Positions 1 through 8,324 of a stretch of 21,300 nt of DNA are shown piece by piece. The position numbers and the translations under genes were made by a program. Within the stretch, counting starts at the first letter, position 1. Every line of letters begins with the position of its first letter. This stretch comes from Acetobacteraceae bacterium UBA6159 (lineage in GTDB: Bacteria > Pseudomonadota > Alphaproteobacteria > Acetobacterales > Acetobacteraceae). Under the pieces are notes generated by a model. That model worked only from the letters and a program-made list of their open reading frames with translations, did no database searches and had not been told where the DNA came from. Location: the NCBI GenBank assembly GCA_002422345.1, contig DIUL01000115.1, positions 1 to 21,300 of the forward strand. The letters run 5' to 3'.

Positions 1-152
1 GTGTGATAGAAGTTGCGACGGGTTTCTCGGTAGATCGTCGAACGGTGGCGCCCGAGTTGGCGTGCGATGTCGGCGATCGGAAGCTTCGCCTCCATGAGGG
101 TGGCAATTTGCCTTCTCTCGGCCAGCTCCAAATGCGAGTAGCGGTGTCCCAT
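1..152 (-). CDS. IS30-family transposase, N-terminal fragment (runs off the window)
   Basis: Reading leftward from an ATG at 152, 50 codons are open up to the window edge. The peptide starts MGHRYSHLELAERRQIATLM and continues through IADIARQLGRHRSTIYRE to TRRNFYH. This is the N-terminal helix-turn-helix of IS30-type transposases, whose hallmark is a hydrophobic residue plus L-x-ERxxI, then IAxxLGRxxSTIxRExxRN; every one of those positions is present. Known family role: the domain binds the terminal inverted repeats, and a C-terminal DDE domain (outside this window) cuts and joins DNA. A GGAGG lies 7 bases before the ATG, which supports the start. The gene is only partial here because of the window edge, so whether the element is intact cannot be judged. 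Assignment to the family is firm; the exact IS name is not recognisable. Confidence 0.85.
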   Translation of the reverse strand, partial: MGHRYSHLELAERRQIATLMEAKLPIADIARQLGRHRSTIYRETRRNFYH

Positions 153-218
153 CCGCGATCCTCCATGCGCAAACGTATGATAACGCACGAAAGTCGCACT
201 TGGGAGTTGAATCCACCA
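1..218 (-). mobile_element. End of an IS30-family insertion sequence, including probable terminal inverted repeat
   Basis: The 66 bases between the transposase start (152) and about 218 have the length expected between an IS30 transposase and its IR tip. Read on the minus strand, 218-194 begins TGGTGGATTCAACTCCCAAG and continues to GTGCGAC; this resembles the IS30 terminal repeat as I remember it (a GATTCAA core, then CAA-GC-AC). The rightmost base of the element is estimated at 216-220 by that resemblance only; the other IR and the target duplication lie outside the window. Immediately beyond it begins a chemoreceptor frame without an N-terminus, which fits an insertion at this point. Confidence 0.6.
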
Positions 219-235
219 CCCGCATCCTGGGCGTG

Positions 236-1690
236 ATGGCCTCCATCTACTCCCCGCCCGGCGTCGCCGCGAAGGCCGCCGACCTGCTGAAGACGCTGGT
301 CGATGACTGGAACACCCTGGGAAGCCTGATCCCCGAGGACGGACGAAGCGAAGGCTTCCAGGCCGGGGCCGAGGCGATCAAGGAAATCCCCGCCTTCGCC
401 ACCGCCCTCAACACCGCGCTCCGCGCCAGCGCTCGGCTTGACATGCTGTACGACGGCTGGCTTGACCTCGCGCCGCCCTTGCGGAAGGCGATGCGGGAGG
501 TTTCGACCGGTCTGGATCAGCGCATCGACCAACGGGTGGAGACGGACTTCGAACTCGCCCGCGCGTTCCTGATCGCGTTGCTCGTCGCCGCCGGGATCGG
601 GCTCGCCCTGCTGACCTGGACCGTGGCCTACCTGATCATGGGCGTCACCCGCCCGATCGGCGGACTGACCCGTGCAATGACCCGCCTGGCCGCCGACGAC
701 ATGGACGCCGACATCCCCTACACCGCGCGGCGCAACGAAATCGGCCACATCGCCGGCGCCATGCTCGTGCTGCGGGACAACCGGCTGGAACATCGCCGGC
801 TCGCGGAACAGCGGGACGCGGAACGGGTCACCCGGGAACAGCGGGCCATCAAGCTCGAATCGATGGTGTGGGATTTTGAATTGAAGATCGGCGACCTGGT
901 CTCGTCCCTGACCGATGCATCGGGCCGGATGGAGATGACCGCCGGATCGATGACGTCGACCGCCGGTCAGGCGAACCAGCGCGCCACGGCCGTCCGAGCA
1001 GCGGCCGAGGACGCCAGCGCGAGCGTGCGGACCGTGGCCCAGGCGGCCGAGGAACTGAGCGGGGCCATCGCCGAGATCAGTGCCCGGGTGTGCCAGTCCG
1101 CCGCGATCGCGGACCGGGCGGTTGGCGATGCGAGGCGGTCCGATGCGATCGTCAGGGCGCTCGCCGACGCGGCGGGCAGGATCGGGGACGTGGTCGGCCT
1201 GATCACCCGGATCGCCGACCAGACCAGCCTGCTGGCGCTGAATGCGACGATCGAGTCCGCACGCGCCGGTGAAGCCGGCAAGGGCTTTGCCGTCGTGGCG
1301 TCGGAGGTGAAGAACCTCGCCGAACAGACCACGCGGGCGACCGAGGACATCAGCGTCCAGGTCACCCATATCCAGACCGCGACGCGGGAGGCGGTGGACG
1401 CGATCGCCGGCATCGCCCGGACGATTGACGACATGAGCGCGATCTCGGTCGCCATCGCGTCCGCGGTCGAGCAACAGGGCGCCGCCACGGCCGAGATCGC
1501 CCGCAACGTCCAGCAGACCGCCCGGAACACGGACGACGTGACCAGCCATGTCATGGGGGTGAGCCAGGCGGCCGACGACACCGGAATCGCGGCGGACCAC
1601 GTGCTGGAAGCGGCCACCGGGTTGTCCGGTCAGGCCGCCACCCTGTCGCGCGAAGTCGGCCGCTTCGTGACCGGAGTCCGCGCGGCCTGA
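236..1690 (+). pseudogene. Methyl-accepting chemotaxis protein, 5'-truncated by the adjacent insertion sequence
   Basis: From ATG 236 the frame gives 484 residues: about 105 mostly helical residues, a single membrane helix at ~108-135 (FLIALLVAAGIGLALLTWTV), a HAMP-like linker to ~187 (VTRPIGGLTRAMTRLAADDM), a long coiled coil, and the highly conserved MCP hairpin tip near 325-365 (IADQTSLLALNATIESARAG, then EAGKGFAVVASEVKNLA). Family knowledge: such receptors normally have an N-terminal membrane helix, a periplasmic sensor and a second membrane helix, and signal to CheA/CheW. Here the first membrane helix is missing and the frame runs straight into the IS30 end, where it stays open back to a TTG at 200. 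The 105 residues before the membrane helix are therefore probably the back half of a sensor domain. It is most likely a disrupted gene; a shortened protein from GTG 233 or ATG 236 could still be made but would lack a normal topology signal. No convincing SD precedes either codon. Confidence 0.75.
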
Positions 1691-1697
1691 TCCCCGG

Positions 1698-2672
1698 TCA
1701 GCTCACAAGCACGGCCTTGCCGATCACCTTGCGGTCGATGATGACCTGCATGGCTTCGCGTGCTTCCTCCAGCCGGAACCGGTGCGAGATCCGGGGCTTC
1801 AGCAGCCCCTGCCCCGCGAGGTCGACCAGCGTGTGGGTGTTCTGCAGCGCCAAGGCCGGATTCGCCTCATTCAGCCCGCCGATGCGGACGCCGATCGCGT
1901 CGATCCCCTTGATCAGCAGATAGTTGCTGCGGATGTTGGTCGGCCCGCCGCCCAGGAACCCCAGGATCAGCAGCCGGCCGCACCAGGCGAGCGCGCGCAG
2001 CGACTCCTCGGCCACCTTGTCGCCGATCGGGTCGTAGACGATGTCGACGCCCTTGCCGTCGGTCAGTTCCTTGACCTTGTCGACGAAGCCGCCGCGATAG
2101 TCGATCGCGTGGTCGGCGCCTTCCTCCAGGCAGACCGCCCGCTTCTCCTCGGTCGACGCGGTGGCGATCACCCGGGCGCCGAACAGCTTGGCCACCTGGA
2201 TGGCGGCGATGCCGATCCCGCCCGCGGCGCCGTGCACCAGGACCCACTCACCAGGCTGCATCCGCCCACGCTGGAGCAGCGCGTGATAGGCCGTGGAGTA
2301 GGCGCCGCGGAATACGCCGGCGGACTCGAAGCTCATGGCATCCGGGATCTTGTCGCAGAGCGCGACCTTGGCGTTGCCCATCTCGGCGCAGGCACCAAGC
2401 GGCAGGCGGCACATCACGCGGTCGCCGGGGACAAAGGCCGTGACATCGGGTCCGACGGCGACAACCTCTCCCGCCGATTCTCCTCCGGGAATAAAGGGCG
2501 GTTCGGGCCTGAATTGATATTTGCCAGCCAGCATCAGGACATCGACATACTGTACGCCCCGCGCCCGAATCCGGACCTGCACCTCTCCGTTCCCGGGCGG
2601 CAGCGGGTCGGGAAGGTCCCGGAGCATCAACACCTCGGGACCGCCAAACGCTTCACACACCATTGCTTTCAC
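1698..2672 (-). CDS. Quinone oxidoreductase-like, zinc-independent MDR-family NAD(P)H oxidoreductase
   Basis: 324 residues beginning (M)KAMVCEAFGGPEVL, the standard opening of zinc-less quinone reductases (QOR/Qor-like) in the medium-chain dehydrogenase superfamily. A GroES-like fold occupies roughly residues 1-125 (PGGESAGEVVAVGPDV at 62-77), and the Rossmann nucleotide motif HGAAGGIGIAAIQVAK starts at 148. The catalytic- and structural-zinc cysteine sets of alcohol dehydrogenases are absent. Expected reaction: NAD(P)H-dependent reduction of quinones or activated enones in the cytoplasm; the substrate cannot be read from sequence. The start is taken as GTG 2672 because GAGAGGGAGAG sits just upstream and family members start here; an in-frame ATG at 2744 would add 24 residues with no family similarity and would fall inside the promoter. 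It is divergent from the CRP/FNR gene and probably controlled from the shared promoter. Confidence 0.85.
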   Translation of the reverse strand: MKAMVCEAFGGPEVLMLRDLPDPLPPGNGEVQVRIRARGVQYVDVLMLAGKYQFRPEPPFIPGGESAGEVVAVGPDVTAFVPGDRVMCRLPLGACAEMGNAKVALCDKIPDAMSFESAGVFRGAYSTAYHALLQRGRMQPGEWVLVHGAAGGIGIAAIQVAKLFGARVIATASTEEKRAVCLEEGADHAIDYRGGFVDKVKELTDGKGVDIVYDPIGDKVAEESLRALAWCGRLLILGFLGGGPTNIRSNYLLIKGIDAIGVRIGGLNEANPALALQNTHTLVDLAGQGLLKPRISHRFRLEEAREAMQVIIDRKVIGKAVLVS

Positions 2673-2809
2673 GCCACTCTCCCTCTCATTCTGTCGGGTC
2701 CCGGAATTTAATATCCCACAGGGACAGACCATACTTGATCCCATGCAATATCATCGGTTAGCTTCATTCAATAATAAGTGGCAAACCGCAATTCTTGGCA
2801 GGGAACATC
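2673..2809. promoter_or_regulatory. Divergent promoter with FNR-type operator shared by the MDR and CRP/FNR genes
   Basis: This 137-base gap is clearly AT-richer than its surroundings. At 2735-2748 it reads TTGATCCCATGCAA, matching 8 of 10 defined bases of the FNR consensus TTGAT-N4-ATCAA (centre 2741.5). To the right a TAATAA at 2772-2777 is a good -10 for the regulator; to the left TATTAA, read on the minus strand at 2713-2708, is a good -10 for the MDR gene. The -10 centres lie 33 and 31 bases from the operator centre, so the operator would sit near -41 for both promoters, the class II activator position. This is geometry read from sequence; no transcription start is known. Confidence 0.55.
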
Positions 2810-3571
2810 ATGTCTCAAACAATGACAGGTCCGTCCGCGTCACCGCCGGCAGGCGTCCCGGAATGCCGTGTCGAAAGTGACATGCTCACCAAGGCGAACA
2901 TTTTCCGGGATTTGCCCCGGGACGTACTCGCACGGATCGAACCGCTGGCCCGTTCACTCAACGTGCCCCCCAACACCATGCTTTGCCGGCAGGGCGAACT
3001 CGCGACCCAGCTTTATATCCTGCTGGAAGGCCAGGTGACGCTGTCGAACAGCGTTCAGAACGGCATCAGCGCCGTGGTGGAGGTCGTGCAGCCAGGCGGG
3101 CATTTCATCCTGGCCACCATGCTGGCCCGCCTCCCCTTCCTCATGAGCGCGCATACTACCACCAACGCCCGCGTGATCTCGATAGACGGAGAGGGCATCC
3201 TGGCCCTGATACAGCAGGAACCGCTGCTGGCGTCCGCGATCCTGCGGGCCGAGGCGATGGATTTCGGCGCCATGGTCCGGCAGGTCTGCGACCTCAAGCT
3301 CCGCACCACCGCGCAACGGCTGGGCTGCTACCTGCTCGACCTGTCGAAGGAGCCGGCCGACAACACCGTCAGCTTCCGCCTGCCGTTCGACAAGCGCCTG
3401 CTGGCCGCCCGCCTTGGCTGCCGGCAGGAGAACCTGTCCCGCGCCTTCGCCGCGCTGCGGACCATGGGCGTCGAAACCCATGGCGCGAGGGTGATCCTGC
3501 ACGACATCGCCCGCCTGCGCGACTACGCGGCGCCGAACGACACGAGCGATACGGTCTCCATTCCGGCCTGA
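2810..3571 (+). CDS. CRP/FNR-family transcriptional regulator (FNR-type DNA recognition, no Fe-S cysteines)
   Basis: 253 residues: a cyclic-nucleotide-binding-like beta barrel at ~25-135 (GELATQLYILLEGQVTL), a long dimerisation helix at ~140-175 (MDFGAMVRQVCDLKLRTTAQ), then a winged helix. The recognition helix CRQENLSRAF carries E207-x2-S210-R211, the E-xx-SR pattern that in FNR, DNR and FixK relatives reads TTGAT half-sites, and such a site is present in the gene's own promoter. The N-terminal cysteine cluster of oxygen-sensing FNR is missing (one Cys in the first ~50 residues), so it is not a canonical 4Fe-4S FNR. A haem/NO-sensing DNR/NnrR-like role or another ligand is possible, but the effector cannot be named. 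ATG 2810 is chosen because GGCAGGGA ends 5 bases upstream; a TTG at 2795 is in frame but lacks support. It is probably autoregulated and controls the divergent oxidoreductase. Confidence 0.85.
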   Translation: MSQTMTGPSASPPAGVPECRVESDMLTKANIFRDLPRDVLARIEPLARSLNVPPNTMLCRQGELATQLYILLEGQVTLSNSVQNGISAVVEVVQPGGHFILATMLARLPFLMSAHTTTNARVISIDGEGILALIQQEPLLASAILRAEAMDFGAMVRQVCDLKLRTTAQRLGCYLLDLSKEPADNTVSFRLPFDKRLLAARLGCRQENLSRAFAALRTMGVETHGARVILHDIARLRDYAAPNDTSDTVSIPA

Positions 3572-3760
3572 CCGTTGTTGCGGCGGGTGATTGCCCGCTC
3601 GGCAGCCGGACCGGTTGCTGGCTGCGTATCATTCCAGTGGCCGCTCGCCTACGGCTGCACTCAATCACGCGGAGTCGTCTCGCAAGCGTGACGCGCCCGT
3701 TGCATCACGCGCGGCCATCGGCAACAAATCGGGCCGGCTTTGCGCGGGACCCGGTTTCTC

Positions 3761-6700
3761 ATGGCGACATCGACTTCCACCTGGCTCACGGGTTCCAGCG
3801 CGCTCTGGTCCGACCCCGTCCAATGGTCGCCGACCGGCACGCCGAATGATGCGAACACCGCGGTCCTGATCGATGCGGCGCCGATCGGTGCCATTCCGTA
3901 CACCGTCACGATCGCCACGGGGACCGCCTTCTCCGTCGCCTCCCTGACCCTGAACAACGCCAGCGCCACGCTCCTGATGTCGGGGACCTTGCAGGCGAAT
4001 GGCGGCGACCTGCTGATCAACCAGGGCAGCGTGACCCTGGGCAGCAATGCCAGCGTGCTGAACGGGGTCGGCACCCTGACCGGACGCATCGCGGGCCGAG
4101 GCTCCATCACCGGCACCGGCACGCTGACCAATCTCGGCACCATCATCGCCGACCGGACCCTGAACACGCTGACGATCTCCGCCCCGATGCTGAACAGCGG
4201 CACGGTCATGTCCGCGGCATCCGGCGGCGGGTCTGTGCTGCTGATCAGCGGATCGGCCCTGGGCAACTACGCCGCCGGCACGCTGACCGGCGGTTCGTTC
4301 ATGGCGGTCGGCAGCGCCACGAGCGAGAACGCGATCCGCTTCCACGTCGCCGCCGCGTCCACCCACATCACGACCAACGCCGCTCGGCTGTTGCTGGACG
4401 GGCGGTCGTCGGATATCGAGGTTCGCAACGGCGCGACCTTCGACTCGATCGGCACGCAGTTGCAGTCGATCGCGGCCGCCGGCGTGCTGGACGTGCGGAA
4501 CCACAAGGCCTTCACCGCCAGCAACACCCTCACCAACGCCGGCACGCTGATCCTGCAGAACGGCACGCTGTCGGGGCCGTTGTTCAACAATGCCAGCACG
4601 CTGACCGGCTATGGCAGCGTCACCGGAACGATCGCCAATACCGGCACGATCCTGGTCAGCGGCGGCGCCCTGGACGTCGATGAGACGATAACCGGATCGG
4701 GCTTCCTGAACGTCGGCACCGGCTCTCGACTGATCCTGGAAGGCGCCAGCCCCACCGCGCTGCACAATGACGGCACGGTCTACAACACCGAGGGCGTGCT
4801 GAACCTCGGCACCATCACCGGGTCCGGCACGATCGTGGTGGAGAACGGCGCGACCGTCACGATCGGCGACGCGACCAGCCAGACCATCATGTTCGGCGGC
4901 GCGGACGCGACGCTGCGCCTCGATGACCTGCCGGGTTTCACCGGCACCCTGGTGGGCTTCGGCGGCGGCGATACGCTGTTCGGCGCCGACCGGCTGGTGC
5001 TGGGCGGAGTCACGGCGACGGCCGCCTCGATCGTCAACGGCAACACGCTGGCGATCATCAACGGCGGGTCGACCATCGACACGATCACCCTGTCGGGCGA
5101 CTACACCGGCGCCACCTTCACAACGACGCAGCAAGGCGGGGACAGCGTCGTCCGGGTGACTGCCGGCGCGCCCGACCGCAACGGCCTGAGCGCCACGATC
5201 AGCGTCACAGACCTGGCCGCGATCAACGACACGACCGAGGGCCAGATCGTTTCCAACCTGGAAGCCGCGATCGCCGACTGGGGCCGCTATGTCACCGGCC
5301 ACGCGCCACTGCGCATCTCGCTCACGCTGTCCAACACGACCGAAGGCTCCCGCCTGGCGGAGGCCCTGTACACCAGCACGATCCTGACCGGAGAGACGAT
5401 CGGCGGGAAGGCGATCGTCATGCCGTCCAGCATCTATGCCCTGACGACGGGCAACTACATCACCGGCACCAGCATCGATGTCGCGGTGACGCTGTTCCTG
5501 GGCGGGTCGAACCTGACCAACCTGTTCATCGATCCGGACCCGTATGATTCCGGCTCGGTCCCGTCCTTGCAGTTCGACCTGACAACCGTCTTCCGGCACG
5601 AGATGGCGCACGGCCTGGGCATGTACGGCCTGACCGTGCCGACGACCGGTGTCCTCGGCAGCCAGGCCACTCTGTACGACATCAACATGACCACCGTGCT
5701 GAACAGCGGCACCGTGACCTCCGCGACGTTCAATGGCGCGAACGCGATGGCGACCTATGGCTCCATCCTTGGTTCCGGCACCGCGACCGCCGTACCGCTG
5801 ACGTCCAACGCCGCCGAACAGAACCTGTATCATTTCGCCAATTCGACGCTGGAGCCTTTGGCCACCGACCTGATGAACGGCATCGGGATCGGTACGGGCA
5901 CGTCGATCCCGATCTCGGCGATGGACCTGGCGGTGCTGCGCGACCTCGGCGTGCCGGTGACAGCCGGGATCGTCTGCTACGCCCGCGGCACCCGAATCGC
6001 GACGCCATCCGGGGAAACCCCGATCGAGGCGCTGTGCGTCGGCGATGCCGTGCTGGTGCGCCAGGGCGACGGCACGCGGATCGAGCGGATCCGCTGGGTC
6101 GGCCATCGCCGCATCGACCTGACCCGCCACCCCGAGCCCTGGCGCGCCGAACCGATCCGCATCCGCCGCGACGCGCTCGCCCCCGGGGTGCCGAAGCGGG
6201 ACCTGCTGGTATCCCCGCCGCATGGCATCCTGCTGGGCGACGCGCTGGTGCCGGCGGAACTGCTGGTCAACCACCGGTCGATCCTGCGGGACAGTGGGGC
6301 GCGGTCGGTCGACTATTTCCACATCGAACTCGACCGCCACGCGATCCTGATCGCCGAGGGGCTGGCGGCGGAAAGCTACCTCGACACCGGCAACCGCGCC
6401 TTCTTCGCCAATGGCGGCCCGGTGATCGAGGCGCATCCTTCGCTCACCCTGCCCGCCGCATGGCCGGAGACCGCCTGCGCGCCCCTGGTGGTCACGCCTG
6501 AAGCAGTGGGTCCGCTCTGGCAGGCGATCGCCGACCGTGCCGCCCGCCTGTTCCCTGATGCGCCGGCGGCGATGACCGACCCCGACCTGCATCTGCTGAT
6601 CGGGGGCCGCCGCCTCGATCCGAGCAATCGCGCGGGGGCACGCCACAGCTTCCTGCTGCCCCCCGGCACGACCGCCACCCGCCTGCTGTCACGCCACGCG

Positions 6701-6985
6701 ATCCCGGCCGAGGCCACCGCTCTCTCCGGCGACCGCCGGCGCCTGGGCGTCTCGATCCGCCGCCTGGTGTTCCGGGACGGGGACCGGCTTTGGGACATCC
6801 CCGCCGACCACCCTGGCCTGTGCGATGGCTGGCACCAGCCAGAAGCCGAAGCGGGCGGCGTCTGGCGCTGGACCACCGGCGACGCGGCGATCCCGGTTCC
6901 GCCCGCCGACGCGTCCTTGCTGCTGGAAATCCACCTCGGGCCGGCCACCGCCTACCCCGTCCCGATCTCCGTCCTGGCGGCCTGA
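3761..6985 (+). CDS. Giant beta-repeat protein with metalloprotease-like and C-terminal Hint domains
   Basis: 1074 residues from ATG 3761 (MATSTSTWLTGSSALW). Residues ~15-375 are Gly/Thr/Asn-rich repeats of the form N-x-GT-[IL], typical of right-handed beta-helix adhesin passengers. Residues ~380-465 form a further Gly-rich beta module (GFGGGDTLFGADRLVLGGVT). Residues ~470-735 contain H613-E-M-A-H617-GLG, a zinc HExxHxxG motif; YH691FANSTLEPLATDLM705NG resembles a third ligand plus Met-turn. Residues ~737-885 are a Hint domain starting at C739 (C-x3-GT-x-I-xTPxGExPIEAL) with the conserved His821 in SPPHGILLGD. About 190 further residues end with a Trp-rich segment. There is no classical signal peptide, so secretion, if any, would use another route. 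Hint domains in general cleave their own N-terminal peptide bond; self-processing here is inference. No clear SD; the TTG at 3740 is an alternative start. Confidence 0.8.
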   Translation: MATSTSTWLTGSSALWSDPVQWSPTGTPNDANTAVLIDAAPIGAIPYTVTIATGTAFSVASLTLNNASATLLMSGTLQANGGDLLINQGSVTLGSNASVLNGVGTLTGRIAGRGSITGTGTLTNLGTIIADRTLNTLTISAPMLNSGTVMSAASGGGSVLLISGSALGNYAAGTLTGGSFMAVGSATSENAIRFHVAAASTHITTNAARLLLDGRSSDIEVRNGATFDSIGTQLQSIAAAGVLDVRNHKAFTASNTLTNAGTLILQNGTLSGPLFNNASTLTGYGSVTGTIANTGTILVSGGALDVDETITGSGFLNVGTGSRLILEGASPTALHNDGTVYNTEGVLNLGTITGSGTIVVENGATVTIGDATSQTIMFGGADATLRLDDLPGFTGTLVGFGGGDTLFGADRLVLGGVTATAASIVNGNTLAIINGGSTIDTITLSGDYTGATFTTTQQGGDSVVRVTAGAPDRNGLSATISVTDLAAINDTTEGQIVSNLEAAIADWGRYVTGHAPLRISLTLSNTTEGSRLAEALYTSTILTGETIGGKAIVMPSSIYALTTGNYITGTSIDVAVTLFLGGSNLTNLFIDPDPYDSGSVPSLQFDLTTVFRHEMAHGLGMYGLTVPTTGVLGSQATLYDINMTTVLNSGTVTSATFNGANAMATYGSILGSGTATAVPLTSNAAEQNLYHFANSTLEPLATDLMNGIGIGTGTSIPISAMDLAVLRDLGVPVTAGIVCYARGTRIATPSGETPIEALCVGDAVLVRQGDGTRIERIRWVGHRRIDLTRHPEPWRAEPIRIRRDALAPGVPKRDLLVSPPHGILLGDALVPAELLVNHRSILRDSGARSVDYFHIELDRHAILIAEGLAAESYLDTGNRAFFANGGPVIEAHPSLTLPAAWPETACAPLVVTPEAVGPLWQAIADRAARLFPDAPAAMTDPDLHLLIGGRRLDPSNRAGARHSFLLPPGTTATRLLSRHAIPAEATALSGDRRRLGVSIRRLVFRDGDRLWDIPADHPGLCDGWHQPEAEAGGVWRWTTGDAAIPVPPADASLLLEIHLGPATAYPVPISVLAA

Positions 6986-6989
6986 ACGC

Positions 6990-8276
6990 TTACGCCCGGG
7001 ACGCACCGCCCAAGGCGCGCCAACCAATATCGCGCCGGCAGAAGCCTTCCGGCCAGTCGATCGCGTCGACCGCGCGATAGGCGGTGTCCCGCGCCTCGCT
7101 GATCGTCTCCCCGGTCGCGCAGATCGTCAGCACCCGTCCGCCGATCGCGCGGATCGTGCCGTCGGCCATCGCCTCGGTCCCCGCGTGGAACACCATCGCC
7201 CCCGGCACCGCCGCCGCCCGATCGAGGCCCCGGATCACGCTGCCCCGCTCGGGCGCGTCCGGATATCCGCGCGCCGCCATCACCACCGAGACCGAAGCCC
7301 GGTCATGCCACCGCAGGTCAAAGTGCCCAAGCTCCCCATCGCACGCCGCCGCCAGGGCCGGCAGCAGGTCCGAGCGCAATTTCATCAGCAGCACCTGGCA
7401 TTCCGGATCACCGAAGCGGGCGTTGAACTCGATCAGCTTCGGCCCGTCATCCGTCAGCATCAGCCCGGCATAGAGGATGCCGCGGAACGGCGTGCCCCGG
7501 CGCGCCATCTCGGCCAGCGCCGCCTTGATGAAGCGGTCGAAACAGGCCTGTTCCAGCGCCGAGGAAAACGCCGGCACGGGCGAATACGACCCCATCCCGC
7601 CAGTGTTCGGCCCGGTATCGCCATCCCCCACCCGCTTATGATCCTGCGCCGAGCCCAACAGCACCGCGTGTTCGCCGTCGCAGAGGGCGAACAGGGAGAC
7701 TTCCTCCCCCATCAGGCATTCCTCGATCACCACGCTGGCGCCGGACTCGCCAAATACCAAGTCGTTCATCATGGCGTCGATGGCGGCCAGCCCCTCCGCC
7801 TCGGTCTGCGCCACGACGACGCCCTTCCCGGCGGCCAGCCCATCGGCCTTGATCACGATCGGCGCGCCCCGGCGGCGGACGAACGCCCGTGCGGCCTCGG
7901 CGTCATCGAACCGTTCCCAGCGGGCAGTTGGGATATCGGCGGCGTCGGCGAGTTCCTTGGTGAAGGCCTTGCTGCCCTCAAGCTGCGCGGCGGCGGCGGT
8001 GGGGCCGCAGCAGGGGATGCCCTCCTCCTCCATCGCATCGACCAGCCCGGCGACCAGCGGCGCCTCCGGCCCTGGCACGACCAGGTCGACCGCGTTGTCC
8101 TGCGCGAAGGCAACCAGGGCCGCGATGTCCATCACGCCGATCCCGACACATTCCGCGACCTCGGCAATCCCCGGATTCCCCGGGGCGCACCACAATTTCG
8201 TCAGCAGCGGGCTCGCGGCAATGGACCAGCACAGCGCATGTTCCCGTCCACCGGAACCAACGACCAGAACACGCAT
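6990..8276 (-). CDS. purD: Phosphoribosylamine-glycine ligase (GAR synthetase)
   Basis: 428 residues, the usual PurD length. It begins MRVLVVGSGGREHALCWSIA, the N-terminal PurD signature, followed by an ATP-grasp fold with IVIKADGLAAGKGVVVA and the metal/ATP segment LIEFNARFGDPECQVLL. It joins glycine to phosphoribosylamine using ATP in the second step of purine biosynthesis, in the cytoplasm. AAGGAGG at 8288-8282 sits 5-6 bases before the ATG at 8276, a near-perfect ribosome site that fixes the start. It is divergent from xseA across only 48 bases, so the two promoters must overlap closely. The gene is convergent with the Hint protein gene, the two stops being only 4 bases apart, with no room for a separate terminator. 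No abnormal residues are seen. Confidence 0.97.
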   Translation of the reverse strand: MRVLVVGSGGREHALCWSIAASPLLTKLWCAPGNPGIAEVAECVGIGVMDIAALVAFAQDNAVDLVVPGPEAPLVAGLVDAMEEEGIPCCGPTAAAAQLEGSKAFTKELADAADIPTARWERFDDAEAARAFVRRRGAPIVIKADGLAAGKGVVVAQTEAEGLAAIDAMMNDLVFGESGASVVIEECLMGEEVSLFALCDGEHAVLLGSAQDHKRVGDGDTGPNTGGMGSYSPVPAFSSALEQACFDRFIKAALAEMARRGTPFRGILYAGLMLTDDGPKLIEFNARFGDPECQVLLMKLRSDLLPALAAACDGELGHFDLRWHDRASVSVVMAARGYPDAPERGSVIRGLDRAAAVPGAMVFHAGTEAMADGTIRAIGGRVLTICATGETISEARDTAYRAVDAIDWPEGFCRRDIGWRALGGASRA

Positions 8277-8324
8277 CCGAGCCTCCTTGTTTGCCGACGG
8301 CGCGGTGTAGCATAGGCTAGGCCC

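Noticed and set aside
2673..2744. Earlier ATG (2744) for the quinone oxidoreductase-like gene
   Set aside because: The 24 extra residues are unlike the family, and the start would fall within the FNR-type site; GTG 2672 has a good SD.
3572..3760. Possible terminator or promoter between the CRP/FNR gene and the Hint gene
   Set aside because: Only imperfect hairpins (such as 3636-3661, AGTG/CACT plus CCG/CGG) and no T-run or clear promoter hexamers; nothing strong enough to list.
3665..6646. Very long open frame on the strand opposite the Hint protein gene
   Set aside because: It is Arg/Gly/Gln-rich low-complexity sequence without domains, the expected mirror of a high-GC gene; the plus-strand frame has recognisable domains.
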